Source: Megalobrama amblycephala
Lineage: Eukaryota; Chordata; Actinopteri; Cypriniformes; Xenocyprididae
Assembly (NCBI RefSeq): GCF_018812025.1
Contig: NC_063054.1
Coordinates: forward strand, 26,852,856-26,916,855
DNA: 64,000 nt
Reading direction: 5' to 3'
Position numbers and translations under genes: made by a program. Shown here in pieces: positions 1-12,290 of this stretch (positions are counted from its first letter, which is position 1; each line of letters opens with the position of its first letter). The notes below the pieces were generated by a model. It was not told the origin of the DNA. It was given only the letters and a program-made list of their open reading frames with translations, and searched no databases.

Positions 1-1
1 G

Positions 2-652
2 GAGATTGACGTCGTCACGGTCGAGAAAAGGCGTTCCATCACCAGCAAGATAACCGGCACTGGTCTGTCTGCCGTCTCTAACTCTCAGGCGTCCACAGGA
101 GGGCGGTTGGGCTCAGGGGTGAGCAAAGCTCCACAGGAGCTCATTCTGAAGAGGACGGCGGCAGCCTCTATCCACCAGCAACAGCATAACTACGCAGCCC
201 CATCCCCATACTCCGAACAGCAAGACGTACCCAGCGCTCCTCCAAGCAAGAAACTCCGAATCGACAACAGCACTACAACTCTACGCACTGGCAAGAACCA
301 GAGCTCTTCCCCGAACTCCCCTACTAACAGTGTACCAGGACAGCGCATGAGGAAGAGCGATTCCAGCAGCCCGCGATGCTCCGACTCGGAGGACAGCGAA
401 CGCCGGCGCAACCACAACATCTTGGAGCGCCAGCGGCGAAACGACCTGCGCTCTAGCTTCCTGACTTTGCGCGACCAGGTGCCCGAGTTGGCGCACAACG
501 ACAAGGCGGCAAAGGTGGTCATCCTGAAGAAGGCCACCGAGTACGTCAGCTCCCTTGAGGCCCAGGAGCTCCGACTCCAGCAGGAGAAAGACAGATTGCA
601 AGCCCGAAGACAACAGCTCCTCCGCAGGCTCGAGCAGGCCAGGACTCGCTAA
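2..652 (+). CDS. mycn: N-Myc proto-oncogene protein, C-terminal part (last exon, 5' truncated by window edge)
   Basis: The reading frame is open from base 2 to the TAA at 650-652 and gives 216 residues. It starts with the Myc acidic-region motif [12 protein letters not shown], then ELILKR and the conserved HNYAAPSPY block, a basic nuclear-localisation-like PPSKKLRID, a Ser-rich stretch with acidic SDSEDSE (CK2-type sites), the basic region [15 protein letters not shown] (about 401-445), helix-loop-helix to about residue 186, and a leucine zipper ending LEQARTR. Known of the family: it dimerises with Max through bHLHZip, binds E-box CACGTG DNA in the nucleus and controls growth genes. [16 protein letters not shown] and DSEDSERRR match N-Myc rather than c-Myc or L-Myc. 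There is no start codon in the window; the N-terminal transactivation boxes lie on upstream exons to the left. The internal TTG at 107 is not a start. The last-exon assignment rests on the known Myc gene layout, in which the final exon starts just before EIDVV. Confidence 0.96.
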   Translation, partial: EIDVVTVEKRRSITSKITGTGLSAVSNSQASTGGRLGSGVSKAPQELILKRTAAASIHQQQHNYAAPSPYSEQQDVPSAPPSKKLRIDNSTTTLRTGKNQSSSPNSPTNSVPGQRMRKSDSSSPRCSDSEDSERRRNHNILERQRRNDLRSSFLTLRDQVPELAHNDKAAKVVILKKATEYVSSLEAQELRLQQEKDRLQARRQQLLRRLEQARTR

Positions 653-1660
653 CACTTAACGCTCATTGGCTGAACGCCTCACAGCTAACGGTCGGCGTCA
701 AATGACGGACGACAAACCGCTAAGGCTAACGGCCCAAAATGAATACTAGGGACACTCACTGCTGACACTTTTTTGCACATTTTTTGACGTCAAGAATGTT
801 TCAGGTTTACTTTGTCACCCCAATCACGCTACAACGATGAGGGAAGGTGCTTACCTGTAAACCCAACTTCCCCTCAATGACAAGACCCTTATGAACACAG
901 TCTTCAATACGCGATTGGGTCGATGAACTTTGCGTTCACGCTCTTCCTGCAAAATGGACACTAAACAAATGACACGAGACACTTCGAATGGCTATAATCT
1001 CTCACACCTCACTGGTGCTGAATCTCATGGATGTACCTCTGCGCACCTTGATGTCAGACACTTTTGTAAATAGATTAGATTTTAAAAGAACATACACTCA
1101 GTCTGCCTTGTTTTTGTATACGATTATTGTCTTTTGGTTTTTTTTATAAAGATGTCAAAAGCTGCCAATAACTAGACTGGAAGTTTATATACCTTTAACA
1201 AGTACTGTAAGACCTCCATTTTTGAGGATTTTTGTAATATAAGGACACATTGTTTTGTTTTTTGGAATCTTTTGTCTTATAATCTCTCTGTTATGACACA
1301 CTTTACTAATTCCTACATTTATGCTTTAGTGTGCTTCTGATACATACTAAATTTGATACTTATATTTTCGTATGAAAATGAGTTCTGAGTAGATATCACT
1401 TTATCTTGTTTTTATTCTTTTTTCTACCTTAATTTCTTTTGTACAGAAAATTCTTTCTATCTCCATTTAAAAGGCTTCTATACTTTGCTGTCTTTCTCTT
1501 TCTTTGTTTATATATTTGTAAGTATTGGGTTCATAGAACTGGGTCATTGGGAAAAAAGTGTTTTTTCTCCTTTTCTATAATGTACATTGAGTGCTGCGAC
1601 TCACAGCACTTTGAAATACCTCATTTTGAAAAATAAATAGACATTTTGAAAACAAAAGAG
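653..1660 (+). other. mycn: mycn 3' UTR with polyadenylation signal
   Basis: AT-rich sequence follows the mycn stop without repeats. A canonical AATAAA lies at 1632-1637, giving a UTR of about 1 kb, similar to mammalian MYCN; a second AATAAA at 1886-1891 could serve a longer form. Inside it I see a Pumilio-type TGTAAATA (1065-1072), a GCACTTT (1606-1612) matching miR-17-type seeds, and TACCTCA (1617-1623), a 7-mer A1 match to let-7, with a further TACCTC at 1034-1039. The end coordinate is inferred from the signal. Confidence 0.8.
1632..1637 (+). terminator. mycn: Polyadenylation signal AATAAA of mycn
   Basis: Canonical hexamer 980 bases after the stop codon. The next one on this strand is at 1886-1891. 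Choice of the first is inference from the usual 3' UTR length. Confidence 0.65.
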
Positions 1661-3563
1661 CTTGTTGTCAAAAGATGAGTGCTTCTGTATCGCCTCTAGT
1701 GGGTTTGAGTCCTGTCAGGTATTGAGAAACAATACGCCGAACTGCATTTCAGACATGCTTGAAGCCCCTCTGTGGGCGGCAACATCCACATTTCAAACAG
1801 CCCTGAAACAACTCTCCTAAGTTATGACTTTCAAGGGGATTATGACTTTGAAAGCAAAAAAACCCACAGTTAAATCATTTTGTCAAATAAAAATACCCAT
1901 GTCACTCATTTGAAGCATAAATAAGGAGCTGGGCAAGTCTAGTTTTTCTCTAGGATCATGTTTTTTTACTACTGCTTCCTCAACATAATGTCAAAGTAGT
2001 TTGGTTACTATACTTAAATTGACGAAATTTGAATCAAATCCAATATCTATATATATTTGAATTGATTTTCTACATGTTTTGGACTTTTTTTCCCCTCTTT
2101 TCTATTCAACCTTTCCTGTTTTTCATTCGCCAAGCCTTTCTCCCTCCATCTGCCTCGCTATGAAGAGAGATCTGGTTGACCAAGCCCTCTCTCACAAAAG
2201 AGAACGAGTATCTCCCTCGTAATTCACTCTCTCTCCCTCTTTCAGTTGATTTAGAAATCGGCAGGGCACATCCACATGTACTTTCAGGCACTCATACACA
2301 AAAACAAACGCTGGCACACACACTCTCAGCGCGAGTGGATATGAAAGCGTGCGCAGCGCACACTCAGACTGGCCCCCGCAGCTTCTTACCTCATTGTTCT
2401 GCACGTTACCATGGAAACTGGAGCAGCTGCAGCGTGGCAGACTTCAAGTGCGAGTGTGTTTTATTCTATTTGTGCATGCGTGTGTACGTGCGAAGGGTGT
2501 GGGGGGCGTCTTTTGTGAGGAGGGCATCGTGACCTGTACGTCTAATATCCTGCTGGACTGAGAAACGGGTTTGTGTTTACTAACTTCAGTCACATGGCCT
2601 GAAAGCTGACTGAAGCCCCGCCCACCAACGTGTCACAATGAACGATTTTCTTTGGTCCAGAATAAACAGACAGAATTAGAATTCTGTCGCTGCAGTACAG
2701 GAGAAACAAGGTTTGGAGGGGTGCACAGAGAAAGAGAGACCTTCGATTAAAAATTGGACCGTCTAGACATAACAAGGTTACATAACAGTCTGTGCTGTAT
2801 ATGTGTGCGTGTCTGCGATGTTTGGTCCCCAGGATGAGGTAACCATGGGAGACCCCACTGTGCCATCTGGCCGATGGCTTATCCTGCCTGGTTATAAAAA
2901 AACAAAAACAAAGCCTCGAGCTAAGACAATAACACATCGCCATGTGGAAACTGATAGAGCTGGCCACCATACAAAGCACTGTTTGTATCTTATTTAATTT
3001 TTCAAACCTGAGATTTTATACATATAGCCTAGGTTGAATATGGGTAAAATGGGACATTTTCTGATAATTTGGAATTTTTTTAATATGATGCTAAATTAAC
3101 TCCTCACATAATACAATTTCTGCTCACAATAATAAATATTTTAAATACTTCAATATCTCCACTATACACTGGGTTTTTTTCCCCACAAGGGGCTGCAAGG
3201 GAATGCTAGATCTCTGAAAAAAAAAAAGTAAAAATATTTGATTTGATTAAATAAAAAAAAATAAAAATAAACAAGTGAATTTTTATATAAATAAATAAAT
3301 AAAATTATATAAAAATAAAATATAATAAATGTATATATTTTATTTAAATAAATAAATTAAATAATTAAAATAAATCTGATTTATACCTAAAAATAAATAA
3401 AATTAAATTGATTAAAATTAATTTAAATAAAGAATTGGTTAAAATCAATAGACAAAATTTAAATAAATAAATAATATATCTAAAGTAGTGTGGTGTTTTA
3501 AAAAAAAGTAATATAAAGTAGGTCTAACTGAAACTGAATATTTTCTAAATAATATTTTGCACA
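1661..3563. other. No gene seen; AT-rich intergenic DNA
   Basis: Downstream of mycn. Reading frames of 60-130 codons on both strands between 2106 and 2997 have no recognisable domain, overlap each other on opposite strands, and are probably chance. 3217-3480 is an almost pure A/T stretch of AAATAA-like words. Nothing else stands out. Confidence 0.6.
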
Positions 3564-3565
3564 TA

Positions 3566-3980
3566 TGTGACCCTGGACCACAAAACCAGTCATAAGGGAA
3601 ATTGAGATTTATTCATCATCTGAATACTGAATAAATAAGCTTTCCATTGATGTATGGTTTGTTATAATAGGACAATATTTGAAAATCTGGAATCTGAGGG
3701 TGCAAAAAAATCTGAAAAGTAATCACCTTTAAAAAATCACCTTTAAAGTTGTCTAATTGAAGTTCTTAGCAATGCATATCCACTCACATAAATACATTTT
3801 TGATATATTTACAGTAGGAAATTTATAAAATATCTTCATGGAACATGATCCTTACTTAATATCCTAATGATTTTTGGCATAAAAGAAAAATTGATAATTT
3901 TGACCCATACAATGTATTGTTGGCTATTGCTACAAATATACCTGTGTGACTTATGACTGGTTTTGTGGTCCAGGGTCACA
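3566..3980. mobile_element. 415-bp TA-flanked MITE with ~30-bp perfect inverted ends
   Basis: The left end TGTGACCCTGGACCACAAAA and right end TTTTGTGGTCCAGGGTCACA are exact reverse complements, and the match continues inward for about ten more bases (ACCAGTCATAA). The flanking bases on each side are TA (3564-3565 and 3981-3982), as expected for Tc1/mariner-type integration, although an ATA duplication is also readable. There is no coding capacity; the interior is AT-rich. I recognise the terminal motif as a widespread fish repeat; the family name is not claimed. Confidence 0.88.
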
Positions 3981-3983
3981 TAT

Positions 3984-5452
3984 TTATAATATAATTTTGT
4001 CACAGTATTAATGTCTTTATGCATGAAAACATATAGCTGCCTTTTACATTTTAGGATGGGGGTCGTATGAGAATGATCATATTTGGGGGTCTGTGGCATC
4101 AAGAAGTAAATGAAAAAATGTTGAATGCTTAACTGAAAACATACTAATATTCACCCATGTGTTAAAAATGTCACATGTATGTTCTTCTTTCTTCCTTAAA
4201 CATGAGTTATTCCTCTCTGATTGGTGTGGCTGCAGACATCATGTTGAACTATAATAAACTCAGAGAATATAGCTCCATATTATGTGACTATATGATTGTT
4301 TATGGTATGGTTAAATATGTGTGTCGAAGTTTGAATCAGTCTCAGAAGGGGTTATGAAGTTCAGTGAGGAGAAGGGTTTGAGTTCAAAGCACAGATTTTA
4401 AAACACCTTCAAAACCCATCTGCAATAAAATGCTCATAAAACAGGATTATGAAAATAATATAAAATGCAATTAATATAATTGATAAACTGGAACTTAATG
4501 TGCTCTAATGCGTAAATACTTTGACATTTCATATATTAAAGTTTATGATCTATATACAGACTTGTTCGTTCCCTTTCAGACATAATCTCACATTCCAATC
4601 CAGATGGACAAGAGTTTTTGATACACATATTTGTATTTATTAGAAAGTTCAAAAGGAATTGTATTGTCACTTTTGATCAATATAATGCATTCTCACTGAA
4701 TAAAAGTATTAATTTCTATAAAAATGCTGACACTAAATAAACTAATATAAAAATAAACAAGTAAATACATACATATATACATACATATATGTCTCCTCTG
4801 GAATGTTCACACGCCAGCTGCATTCAACAGATTATCTGTGCCGTGGAATATTTCAGTGTCAGCCTGTCAATCAACCCTCTGCTATGTTCGGGGACCAGCG
4901 CTTGTTGTGGAGTAACAGGATGGACAGCATATGGAAAACTGGAGACAGACTAAAGACAGGGTTTAAAACAAAAGCCAACAGCATAACAACATGCTCTGAT
5001 TCTTATCAACCAGCACTGTCAGAAATGTTCTAATCCTCATAACATGCAGAGTTGCCACCCAAACAAAAGGATGCCAGCTTTAAAAATGCCCCTCATTGGA
5101 TGGGCACTGTCTCCAAGGGGGGCAAGAGGAGAGGGAGGGGGTGCCATCTGTTCTGGGTCAGGTGAAGAATGTGGTAATGTTATAGCATAGTAGTAGAAAG
5201 AAAATTCATGTGTGATCAAACTTTACCAGCGTGTAGCAATTACCATACAGATGGCAGTGCCCAAATGTCACGCACCTTTCTGTTTTCACCTCTCACTCTT
5301 TTCCCCTATCGTTCCTTCAGAGAATCATTCATTATGTTTTCTTTGTTGCTTTTTAACTCATTTTCATTTTAACCTCCAGCACGTGTGCAAACACAGCCTT
5401 TCATCCATGACACAATGAGTCTGACCTTAGCATCACACCACAAACCCACAGG

Positions 5453-5453
<1 letters not shown>
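3984..5453. other. No gene seen; fragments of dispersed repeats
   Basis: 4664-4725 resembles the dispersed cyprinid repeat with the TTTTGATCAA core that recurs at 5766, 42240 and 57730. Short reading frames at 4175-4357 and 4803-5219 show no domain. No RNA gene was recognised. Confidence 0.5.

Positions 5454-5494
<41 letters not shown>
5454..5494. repeat. (CA)n microsatellite
   Basis: About 20 CA units; this is the source of the Val-Cys run in the minus-strand frame over it. Confidence 0.97.
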
Positions 5495-5496
<2 letters not shown>

Positions 5497-6430
5497 AAAG
5501 AAGCAGCACACCCTGCAAACGTGATTGATTTCAACTAAAACAACATTTTTTTTTTTTTTCTGTTTCTTGCAGAGCTGCACCATGATGATTATTAATGTTG
5601 ATTTGGTGCTCAAGTATTGTCAATTAATTATTCAAGTATTGTTAATTAATTATTATTAGTAATGGTTTTAATTATTATTATCAATGCTGAAATTGTATAT
5701 GATACATTTTTTTTTTAGGATTCTTTGAAATAGAATGAATAGAAATGAAATAGAAATGTCTTTACTGTCACTTTTGATCAATTTAATGTGTCCTTTCTTA
5801 ATAAAAGTATTAACCCTTTCATGCATAAGTTAAAAATATTCTAACTGACCCCCGTCATGCTTATCACATGACACACCGCAGCCATATGTATCGCTTTTAT
5901 TTCGTTTTTCCTTTTTTATTCAGAATATTCACAAAACTTTCTTACCATGTCATCAACTATCTGATATTCCGATTCTCAAATTTGTGTAAATGAGTGTGTT
6001 TTGTCATTTAAATGTTAAATCGTTTATAAATGATCTTGATCTATAAAGCGAGATGGGTGCCGCCACAGTTCAGAGAGTCCTGTCAGTCGGATTTACAGCA
6101 CGGGAGTTCATCAGTTTCTCTCGAAAATACATATAAGTGGCCAGTGAACTGGGAGAAGAATAGAGTAAACTTTATAGTTACTTATGCCCACTATGTGTGT
6201 CTGATATGAATCACTTCAAAGTCTGCACACTCTACCAAAGAAGTCATAGTGTCTCACCTATTGGATTTTTTGTTTACACACCTCATTTGGACTTGTTTTA
6301 AGATGCAGTAAGTTCCTACTCTTCAATGTATGATATGAATAAAACACGTTAGCAAATTATATTTGAATGGATTGTTATCGCTGCTTCCATCAGGGATGCA
6401 AACAGGTAAGGGGGAAAAAGGTGAGAACAT
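5495..6430. other. No gene seen; repeat fragments
   Basis: 5760-5815 again carries the TTTTGATCAA-type repeat. From about 5811 (TTAACCCTTTCATGCATAAG) the sequence resembles a dispersed fish repeat extending to roughly 6100; ends are not resolved. No domain-bearing reading frame. Confidence 0.45.
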
Positions 6431-6435
6431 TTTCT

Positions 6436-7648
6436 TGTCACAGACACGCCAGGCTCCAACACCAACCAATCACAGCGCACGCCTTCCCCTGAGTACTGAT
6501 CACGCATACCTGCACCTCATCATCACGCCAATCAGCACCAGGATAAAAGACACTCACACACTCACTCACATTGTCTGGTCTTGTTTGCATCAAGGAACTT
6601 ACCTCTATGCTTATCTCAAGGACTCCTGTTGTTACCTACCTGTGTCTCCAAGTTACTTCCAGTGTTTCCAGTCCGTGTGTGAGTGTCGTCTGCCTTCCTC
6701 ATCTCCAGTTTGCTACCGCCATTTCTCCATCGTCACCCTGCAACCACAAAGGACAGTATCATTTATCTATCATTCATCATTCACTGCCATTGCATCTACT
6801 ACTCATCTGTTGTCACCATCTTCTCTGCACTCTAAAAACTAATTCAGGGGACCTTTAGTCATTATATAGATATATAGTTGTGAAATAAAACAAGTTCTGC
6901 AATGCTGTTAGACTTTTTACTTTTGTAATTGTTATTTTATTGAGCTTGGATGACACACAAGTTATGCCTATTGATTCAATATATTATCATGACTTGTCAT
7001 AGTTTAACATTTTCAGTTAATCAAAAATGTATTTAAAGTTCTGTTAAAATAAAATGCAATCTGACTGTTGTATGAACACTACTTTTAACTGGGCTGGGAT
7101 TTATATTTCCCATCATGCTTTGCCCATGGCACTTGAAAGGGAGAGTAAATGCTAAAATTAAGTGTTATATAATGTCTTTTGCACAAGATTAATGGTAAGG
7201 GAGATTTAGCAGTAATTAGGGTTTTGTTAATTCAGAAGTTAACGTGGGTTTTTGGAGAGTTACCATCATGGTGACAAGCGGTGCTTCGTAAGATCATGTT
7301 ACATAGAAATGCATTTTTGTGTCCAAAAAGCGTCTTCACCTTACTTATAACATTATGTTAGATCAACTTAAATAGTTGCATTCATGTTGACCATTAAGTT
7401 CATGTTACTTAATGTGTTTTTATTGTGGCAAAAAACATCTTCACCTTACTTAAAACATTATGTTGGATCAACTCAATATTGCTTTGAATTAATGTAATTC
7501 TCCCAGTTGGCTTAAGTTTAAAAATTCTAGTGGAAAACATTAGTTTTTTTTTTTTTTGTTGAACCAATGTTTTATTTTAGAGTGTGCTTGTGTTCAATAA
7601 ACTACCTGAATTGTTATCTCCTGTCTCTGACCTGTCTATACTGTAACA
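6436..7648 (+). mobile_element. Solo LTR (Ty3/gypsy-like), split by an inserted element
   Basis: The element begins TGTCACAG and ends CTGTAACA (TG...CA with imperfect inverted ends), and is flanked by the same five bases TTTCT at 6431-6435 and 7649-7653. A 5-bp target duplication and TG...CA ends define an LTR; there is no second LTR and no gag/pol, so it is a solo LTR. An AATAAA lies in the right part (7595-7600 region) and GGATAAAAG-like sequence at 6541. A second element (6829-7583) interrupts it, so the LTR itself is about 460 bp. The 159-codon frame over 6363-6842 is LTR sequence and not a gene. Confidence 0.85.
6829..7583. mobile_element. Element with ACTCTAAAA...TTTTAGAGT ends inserted in the solo LTR
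   Basis: The LTR is interrupted between TTCTCTGC and TGCTTGTGTTC. The inserted segment starts ACTCTAAAAAC and ends ATTTTAGAGT, short inverted ends, with a possible TGC duplication at the junctions. The interior shares phrases (CCCATCATGCTTTGC, GGGAGAGTAAATG, GTTACCAT..TGGTGA) with about 11165-11345, so a related copy exists there. No coding capacity seen. Confidence 0.65.
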
Positions 7649-7653
7649 TTTCT

Positions 7654-7663
7654 GGGGCGGGGG

Positions 7664-7694
<31 letters not shown>

Positions 7695-9904
7695 ATTCTC
7701 TTTACATGCTCTTTTGTAGTTACTTTAAGGGATTTTTATTTTTTATTAGCTTATGTCCAAAACTGTAATTTTTCACAAAATATTAACATTGTTGCAACAT
7801 TTGGTCAATCTCATGTTATAAAACTGAAGTGCTATGCAGGCTATTTAAGACAATATTGGCTGATTAGAAGGCAATACTGAGCTAAACTGCAGACTTTTTT
7901 TTTTTTTTTTTTTTTTAAAGTAAAATTTAATTAAATTAACCCTTTCTCATTGGATCTATGCAAATTCCATAGGTGACTTATAAAGTCACCTATGACTTAC
8001 AAACTCCTCAAAGGTGAGGAGTTTGCATCTGTTCCATAGACCTCAATGTGTATTTTACAAACTCTAAATGTATTGTTTTACTAGTGCTTGTGTGTCTTTA
8101 AATGTCTGAAACCTAAAATATTATGTGGTTGAAATCACACTGCATAGTTGTGATAGATGACAAGCGAAATCTGGCAGTTACAGTGACGTCACTGAACATT
8201 ATAAATCCCAAATGTGGGACTGTACTCAGGGTCACAGAAATAAAAAATCTCATGTGTGGGACCATGTTGTTCAAAAGGTTAATTTCTTTCTTTTAGTCTT
8301 ACTTACCCCAAACTTTCGAATGGTATCACAGTTTATAGAGAAAATATTAATCAGCAAGTTTCTGGGCAATGAGCACCAAATCATTATATTAGAATGATTT
8401 CTAAAGAATCATGTGACACTGAAGACTGGAGTAATGATGCTGAAAATTCAGCTTTGCCATCACAGGAATTTGATTTTAAAAGATATTAAATCAGTTATTT
8501 TAAATTGTAATATTTCTCAATTTAACTCAATTTTTTTTTTTTTTTTTTTTTTTTACATATTATTAGATGAAAAGTACAGTCTTTCAACATTTAATGCCAT
8601 AATTGCTATAGCGATTATTATTCCATTAATTGTGCAGCCGTAGTTTCTCCATACACTAGGTGTTATTGATCACTTTGTTTTCGTAACATTTTGACAGACT
8701 AATTTAGCATTTCTGTCGTAATGATGACCTCATTACACCATCTAAACTGTGATCGTGTCCGGTACTGGTTGGTCCATATATGTAGTCCAGATGTTGCCAG
8801 GGGATTTTAGGGTCATAACTCAAACTACCCTGTAAAAAAACTCTTACCTTTTGCCCTGAGAGTAATGAGCACTGTATGCATGTGCTTTGTGTGTCAACCA
8901 TCGTTCTTACACAAAAGTTTGTGTACAAATGTGCTTGACCTGATTTATTATTATTTTTTTTGTCACTGTATAAACTAAACTAAACTTATCATTGGAGAAC
9001 ATTACAGCAAATTACACATAGCCGGGTCCTTGACTAGCTTAAATAAACCACCGGGACAAATTAGTTTTTTCAGCAGCACATGCTAAACGAGGCAGATTAT
9101 GAGCCACAAAATGAAAGATACAATTTCTAAATATGTTTTGTCAGTTTAACCAGATATTTTTAAGATAAAAAAACATTTTGAAGCAAACATCTGTACATTT
9201 TAAAAAAGAAAGAGGGAGACTCCTGAGAGGTCTGACCTGTCAGAACTAGAGATGAAATGCCCATTTCATGCTAGTTAAAGTCCCAACTACTAGGTTTGAT
9301 CTCCGTGACCTAACAGAATAGCACCTTTAACCTAGTGAGACACACACACTTATGAACACTCTGAAGCTGGATGATATAGCGGACTAGAGATGGCACAGGC
9401 CTTTCAGCATTACAGGAGCCTGAAGAGAAGGGCAGAGGTTAGGAAAGCAAGCGTAACAATTCAGGGCTGGTAGGGGGCGGCGCTATTGTTCAAATGTCCT
9501 GATCTCTCCGGCTCTGACAGTTATCTGTCTGTTTGATCACAGAGAAGAAGTTGGAGCTTCTCAGACAAATGTAGGCCAGCCCTCAAAGGAAATCAGCTTA
9601 ATGAACCTCAGTGAGGCGACTAACTGCCATTAGTTTAGTTTAGTGTGTGTGTGTGTGTGTGTTGTGGATCTGGTGCTTTATATGTTACTTTTGATTAGTA
9701 TATTGTAGTCATAAACAGAATTTGCAAGCAGAAAGACTGAACACCTCTCTAGAGAGGAATCCTTTTTTTTATTTAATAATATTAACACGGCCTTTAAATA
9801 ACAAAAACATAAAATAAAATAAAAAATACTGCGGCATTGACGTTTTCAGACCAGCATGCCCATGAGCGAACAGATGGGCGCAAGTGCATTTGCTATTTAA
9901 ACAA
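7654..9904. other. No gene seen; homopolymer tracts, hairpins, repeat fragment
   Basis: Poly-T tracts at about 7665-7690, 7898-7915 and 8530-8554. Two adjacent perfect hairpins lie at 7968-8024. 8340-8560 holds a copy of a common cyprinid repeat containing CATGTGACACTGAAGACTGG. 9643-9662 is a (GT)n run. 9240-9640 is moderately complex sequence without recognised repeats. No convincing exon. Confidence 0.5.
7968..8024. repeat. Two consecutive perfect hairpins
   Basis: CATAGGTGACTT / AAGTCACCTATG (7968-7994, 12-bp arms, 3-base loop) is followed after six bases by AAACTCCTCA / TGAGGAGTTT (8001-8024, 10-bp arms, 4-base loop AAGG). Confidence 0.9.
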
Positions 9905-10215
9905 CGTGTCAAGTCAAGTCACCTTTATTTATATAGCACTTTTTACCATGTAGATTGTGTCAAAGCAGCTTTACATTGATAACTGGTACATTATTTTGGC
10001 TGCACAGCAGCTCTTAAAGAGTGTCAATGCAAGCAGATCAAAGCACTGTTGAATGTCAAATGTCAAGTGTCCCCAACTAAGCAAACCAAAGGCGACAGCA
10101 GCAAGGAACCCAAACTCCAACAGGTGGCAAACAAGTGGCAAATAGGTGTTAAATGGAGAAAAAAACCTTGGGAGAAACCAGGTTTAGTCAGGGGGCCAGT
10201 TCTTCTCTGGCAAAC
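9905..10215 (+). repeat. Dispersed retroposon-like repeat
   Basis: CACCTTTATTTATATAGCAC, CAAAGCAGCTTTACATTG and GAGAAAAAAACCTTGGGAGA are phrases I recognise from an abundant teleost interspersed repeat. It starts after GTCAAGTCAAGTC, which looks like a short tandem tail, as LINE/SINE 3' ends have in fish. The 83-codon frame over it is not a gene. Exact class unsure. Confidence 0.6.
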
Positions 10216-12290
10216 AGTGCTTTGTTACGACTCAGGTTGCTATCATAAGTCTGATAGGATCGCAACATTCAAAGTATTTATTTCAGTTCCATCCAACTGA
10301 GGATCGCATTCATCACGCCGGTATGGACGGTTGTTGAGGAGCTGTGCCAATGGTTGTCGTGTCGATGAGGCCTTCACAGTGGATGATCTAGTTTACTTAA
10401 TTTCTGCTGATACTTCAGGGCTGCATTGTGGTCGTGTCAATGCGCAGGTCCTTGGTCTCACCTGGATACAGCCTGGATCCGGTTGACTACGGTAAACCTC
10501 GGGATAAACAGAAAGACTAATATTAGCGTAGATGCCATTCTTCTTCTGATGTAACGAGTACATCTGGTGTTATAGGAAGTGGTGCAGGACGTGAAAATGA
10601 CAATTGCGGCAGGCTGAAACTAGCAAAAAACAATTGTGTCGCACCTGGCGTCGCATTGCGTGGGTCCATAGTAATGAAGAACATTTGAAACTTATCTAGC
10701 TTTTTTTGTTTTTGATTTTTGAGGTAGGGTTCTGGGATCAAACAGATCACAGGGGTTAATTTTTGAAATGTGAAATGTGTCTTTGCATGTAAAAGTTTAC
10801 AAAAAATTTTAAAAGAAAAAAGAATAAGCAGATCATCACTCAAAAAAAGCGTTTTTATGATATTTTCAGTTTATTTAAAAAATATTTTTTTATTTAACAC
10901 AGTTGTATTAGGATTCTCATTCAAACACATTTGTATGGTGTTAAACTGACTTGAAACAGTTGCGTTTTGGCTCAACTCAATATTTTAATTTTGAAAGAAT
11001 ATGTTTCAATTAAGTAGGCCAGAAATAACATTTGATGTTATTTTTGAAGTAAATAAAGTTAATCCAACACAAATCTTTTTTAACCACATTACTTAATCAA
11101 TCTGAGTTGAGAGTACATTATTTTAGTTGTGTTAAAATAGCACTGTAGAAACTATACGAACAGGATTTCCCCTTCCCATCATGCTTTGCACAGGGCTGGA
11201 TAGGGAGAGTAAATGTTGAGATAAAATTTTATTTTATGCATTTTTTATCAAGATGATAAAATTGGGAGACTTGTTAGTGATTAATGTTCTTTTATGTTTA
11301 TATTTAAAAGAGTATGTTAGTGCTTTTGGGGGTTACCATTGTGGTGAAGTGTAGAGCATGCTTGGGGTGAGGACCTGCTAACAACGGTTGTTTTAATAAT
11401 AATGATAAAAAAATAAATAAAAAAAAAAACTACTTTGGGCATGCCATGGATGTAACAAAACCATCTTCTGGCTAACGCCTAACAGTAAGAGTCTTTACAG
11501 AGTAAAGATTTTGTAAAAGGTTTTCTTGTTATAAAATTTGTAAAGGTTGTAAAAACTGTTCTTGAACACATTGACTGTTCAATTTAACAGGATTGCTTGT
11601 TTTAAATTTGTTTGAAATTAATTTTAGGATAATTGAACTTAATAGTTTTGGACAAAATTAAGAATGTTAACCTGATTCAATTAAATGGCATTGAATTAAC
11701 CTTATGTAAATTAAATTTAAGTTTACTGAAATTAACAATGTTAATTAAATGCAACATAACCCAGTTACTTGGAACCTGTTGACATAAAGAGTTAAGTAAA
11801 TCCAACTTATAATTTAGCAAATTGACGATTCAACTGATGCATCCAGTTCCGAATGTGTGAAGAAAAAAATCTATTTCAACTTCAAGATATTGGGTCATGG
11901 CAAATGTTTTGGTGTCAGAGTGCTGCCACATGGGGGTTGAGAGGAGAATATAGGCCATTACCAGCCTGTCAGTCCTTCTGATGGATCACAGCACAATCTA
12001 ATCACAGACGCCTGGTGCCCTCACACATGACGCGAACACATACGCCCAATTAAGAGAACCTCAAACAAATCTTGATTAGTTCAAGTGCCTTATTTTAAGG
12101 CATCTGTTTCTCTTCCTGACCCCTGTTCACACAGCATCAAAGATTAATTCTATTCTTTCAAGGTGCACACCAGGCTATTTTGGTAATCATTAATTTGAGA
12201 CAGAAGTCCAGGCCACAGAGGGCAATATAAGAACCAGCTGATAACATATACTAATTCAACTAATTAACTTTCCTTTCCTTTCTTATGACT
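10216..12290. other. No gene seen; degenerate repeat DNA
   Basis: About 10870-11860 is AT-rich with many TTAA and AACTTAA words and contains the phrases shared with 7080-7560, so it is probably a decayed copy of the same element. The 106-codon minus frame at 10523-10843 has no domain. Confidence 0.45.

Noticed and set aside
190..655. Minus-strand frames of 115 and 124 codons under mycn
   Set aside because: Antisense shadows of the mycn reading frame.
5401..5613. Cys/Val-rich 70-codon minus frame
   Set aside because: Product of the (CA)n microsatellite.
6363..6842. 159-codon frame
   Set aside because: It crosses the border of a solo LTR defined by a 5-bp target duplication.
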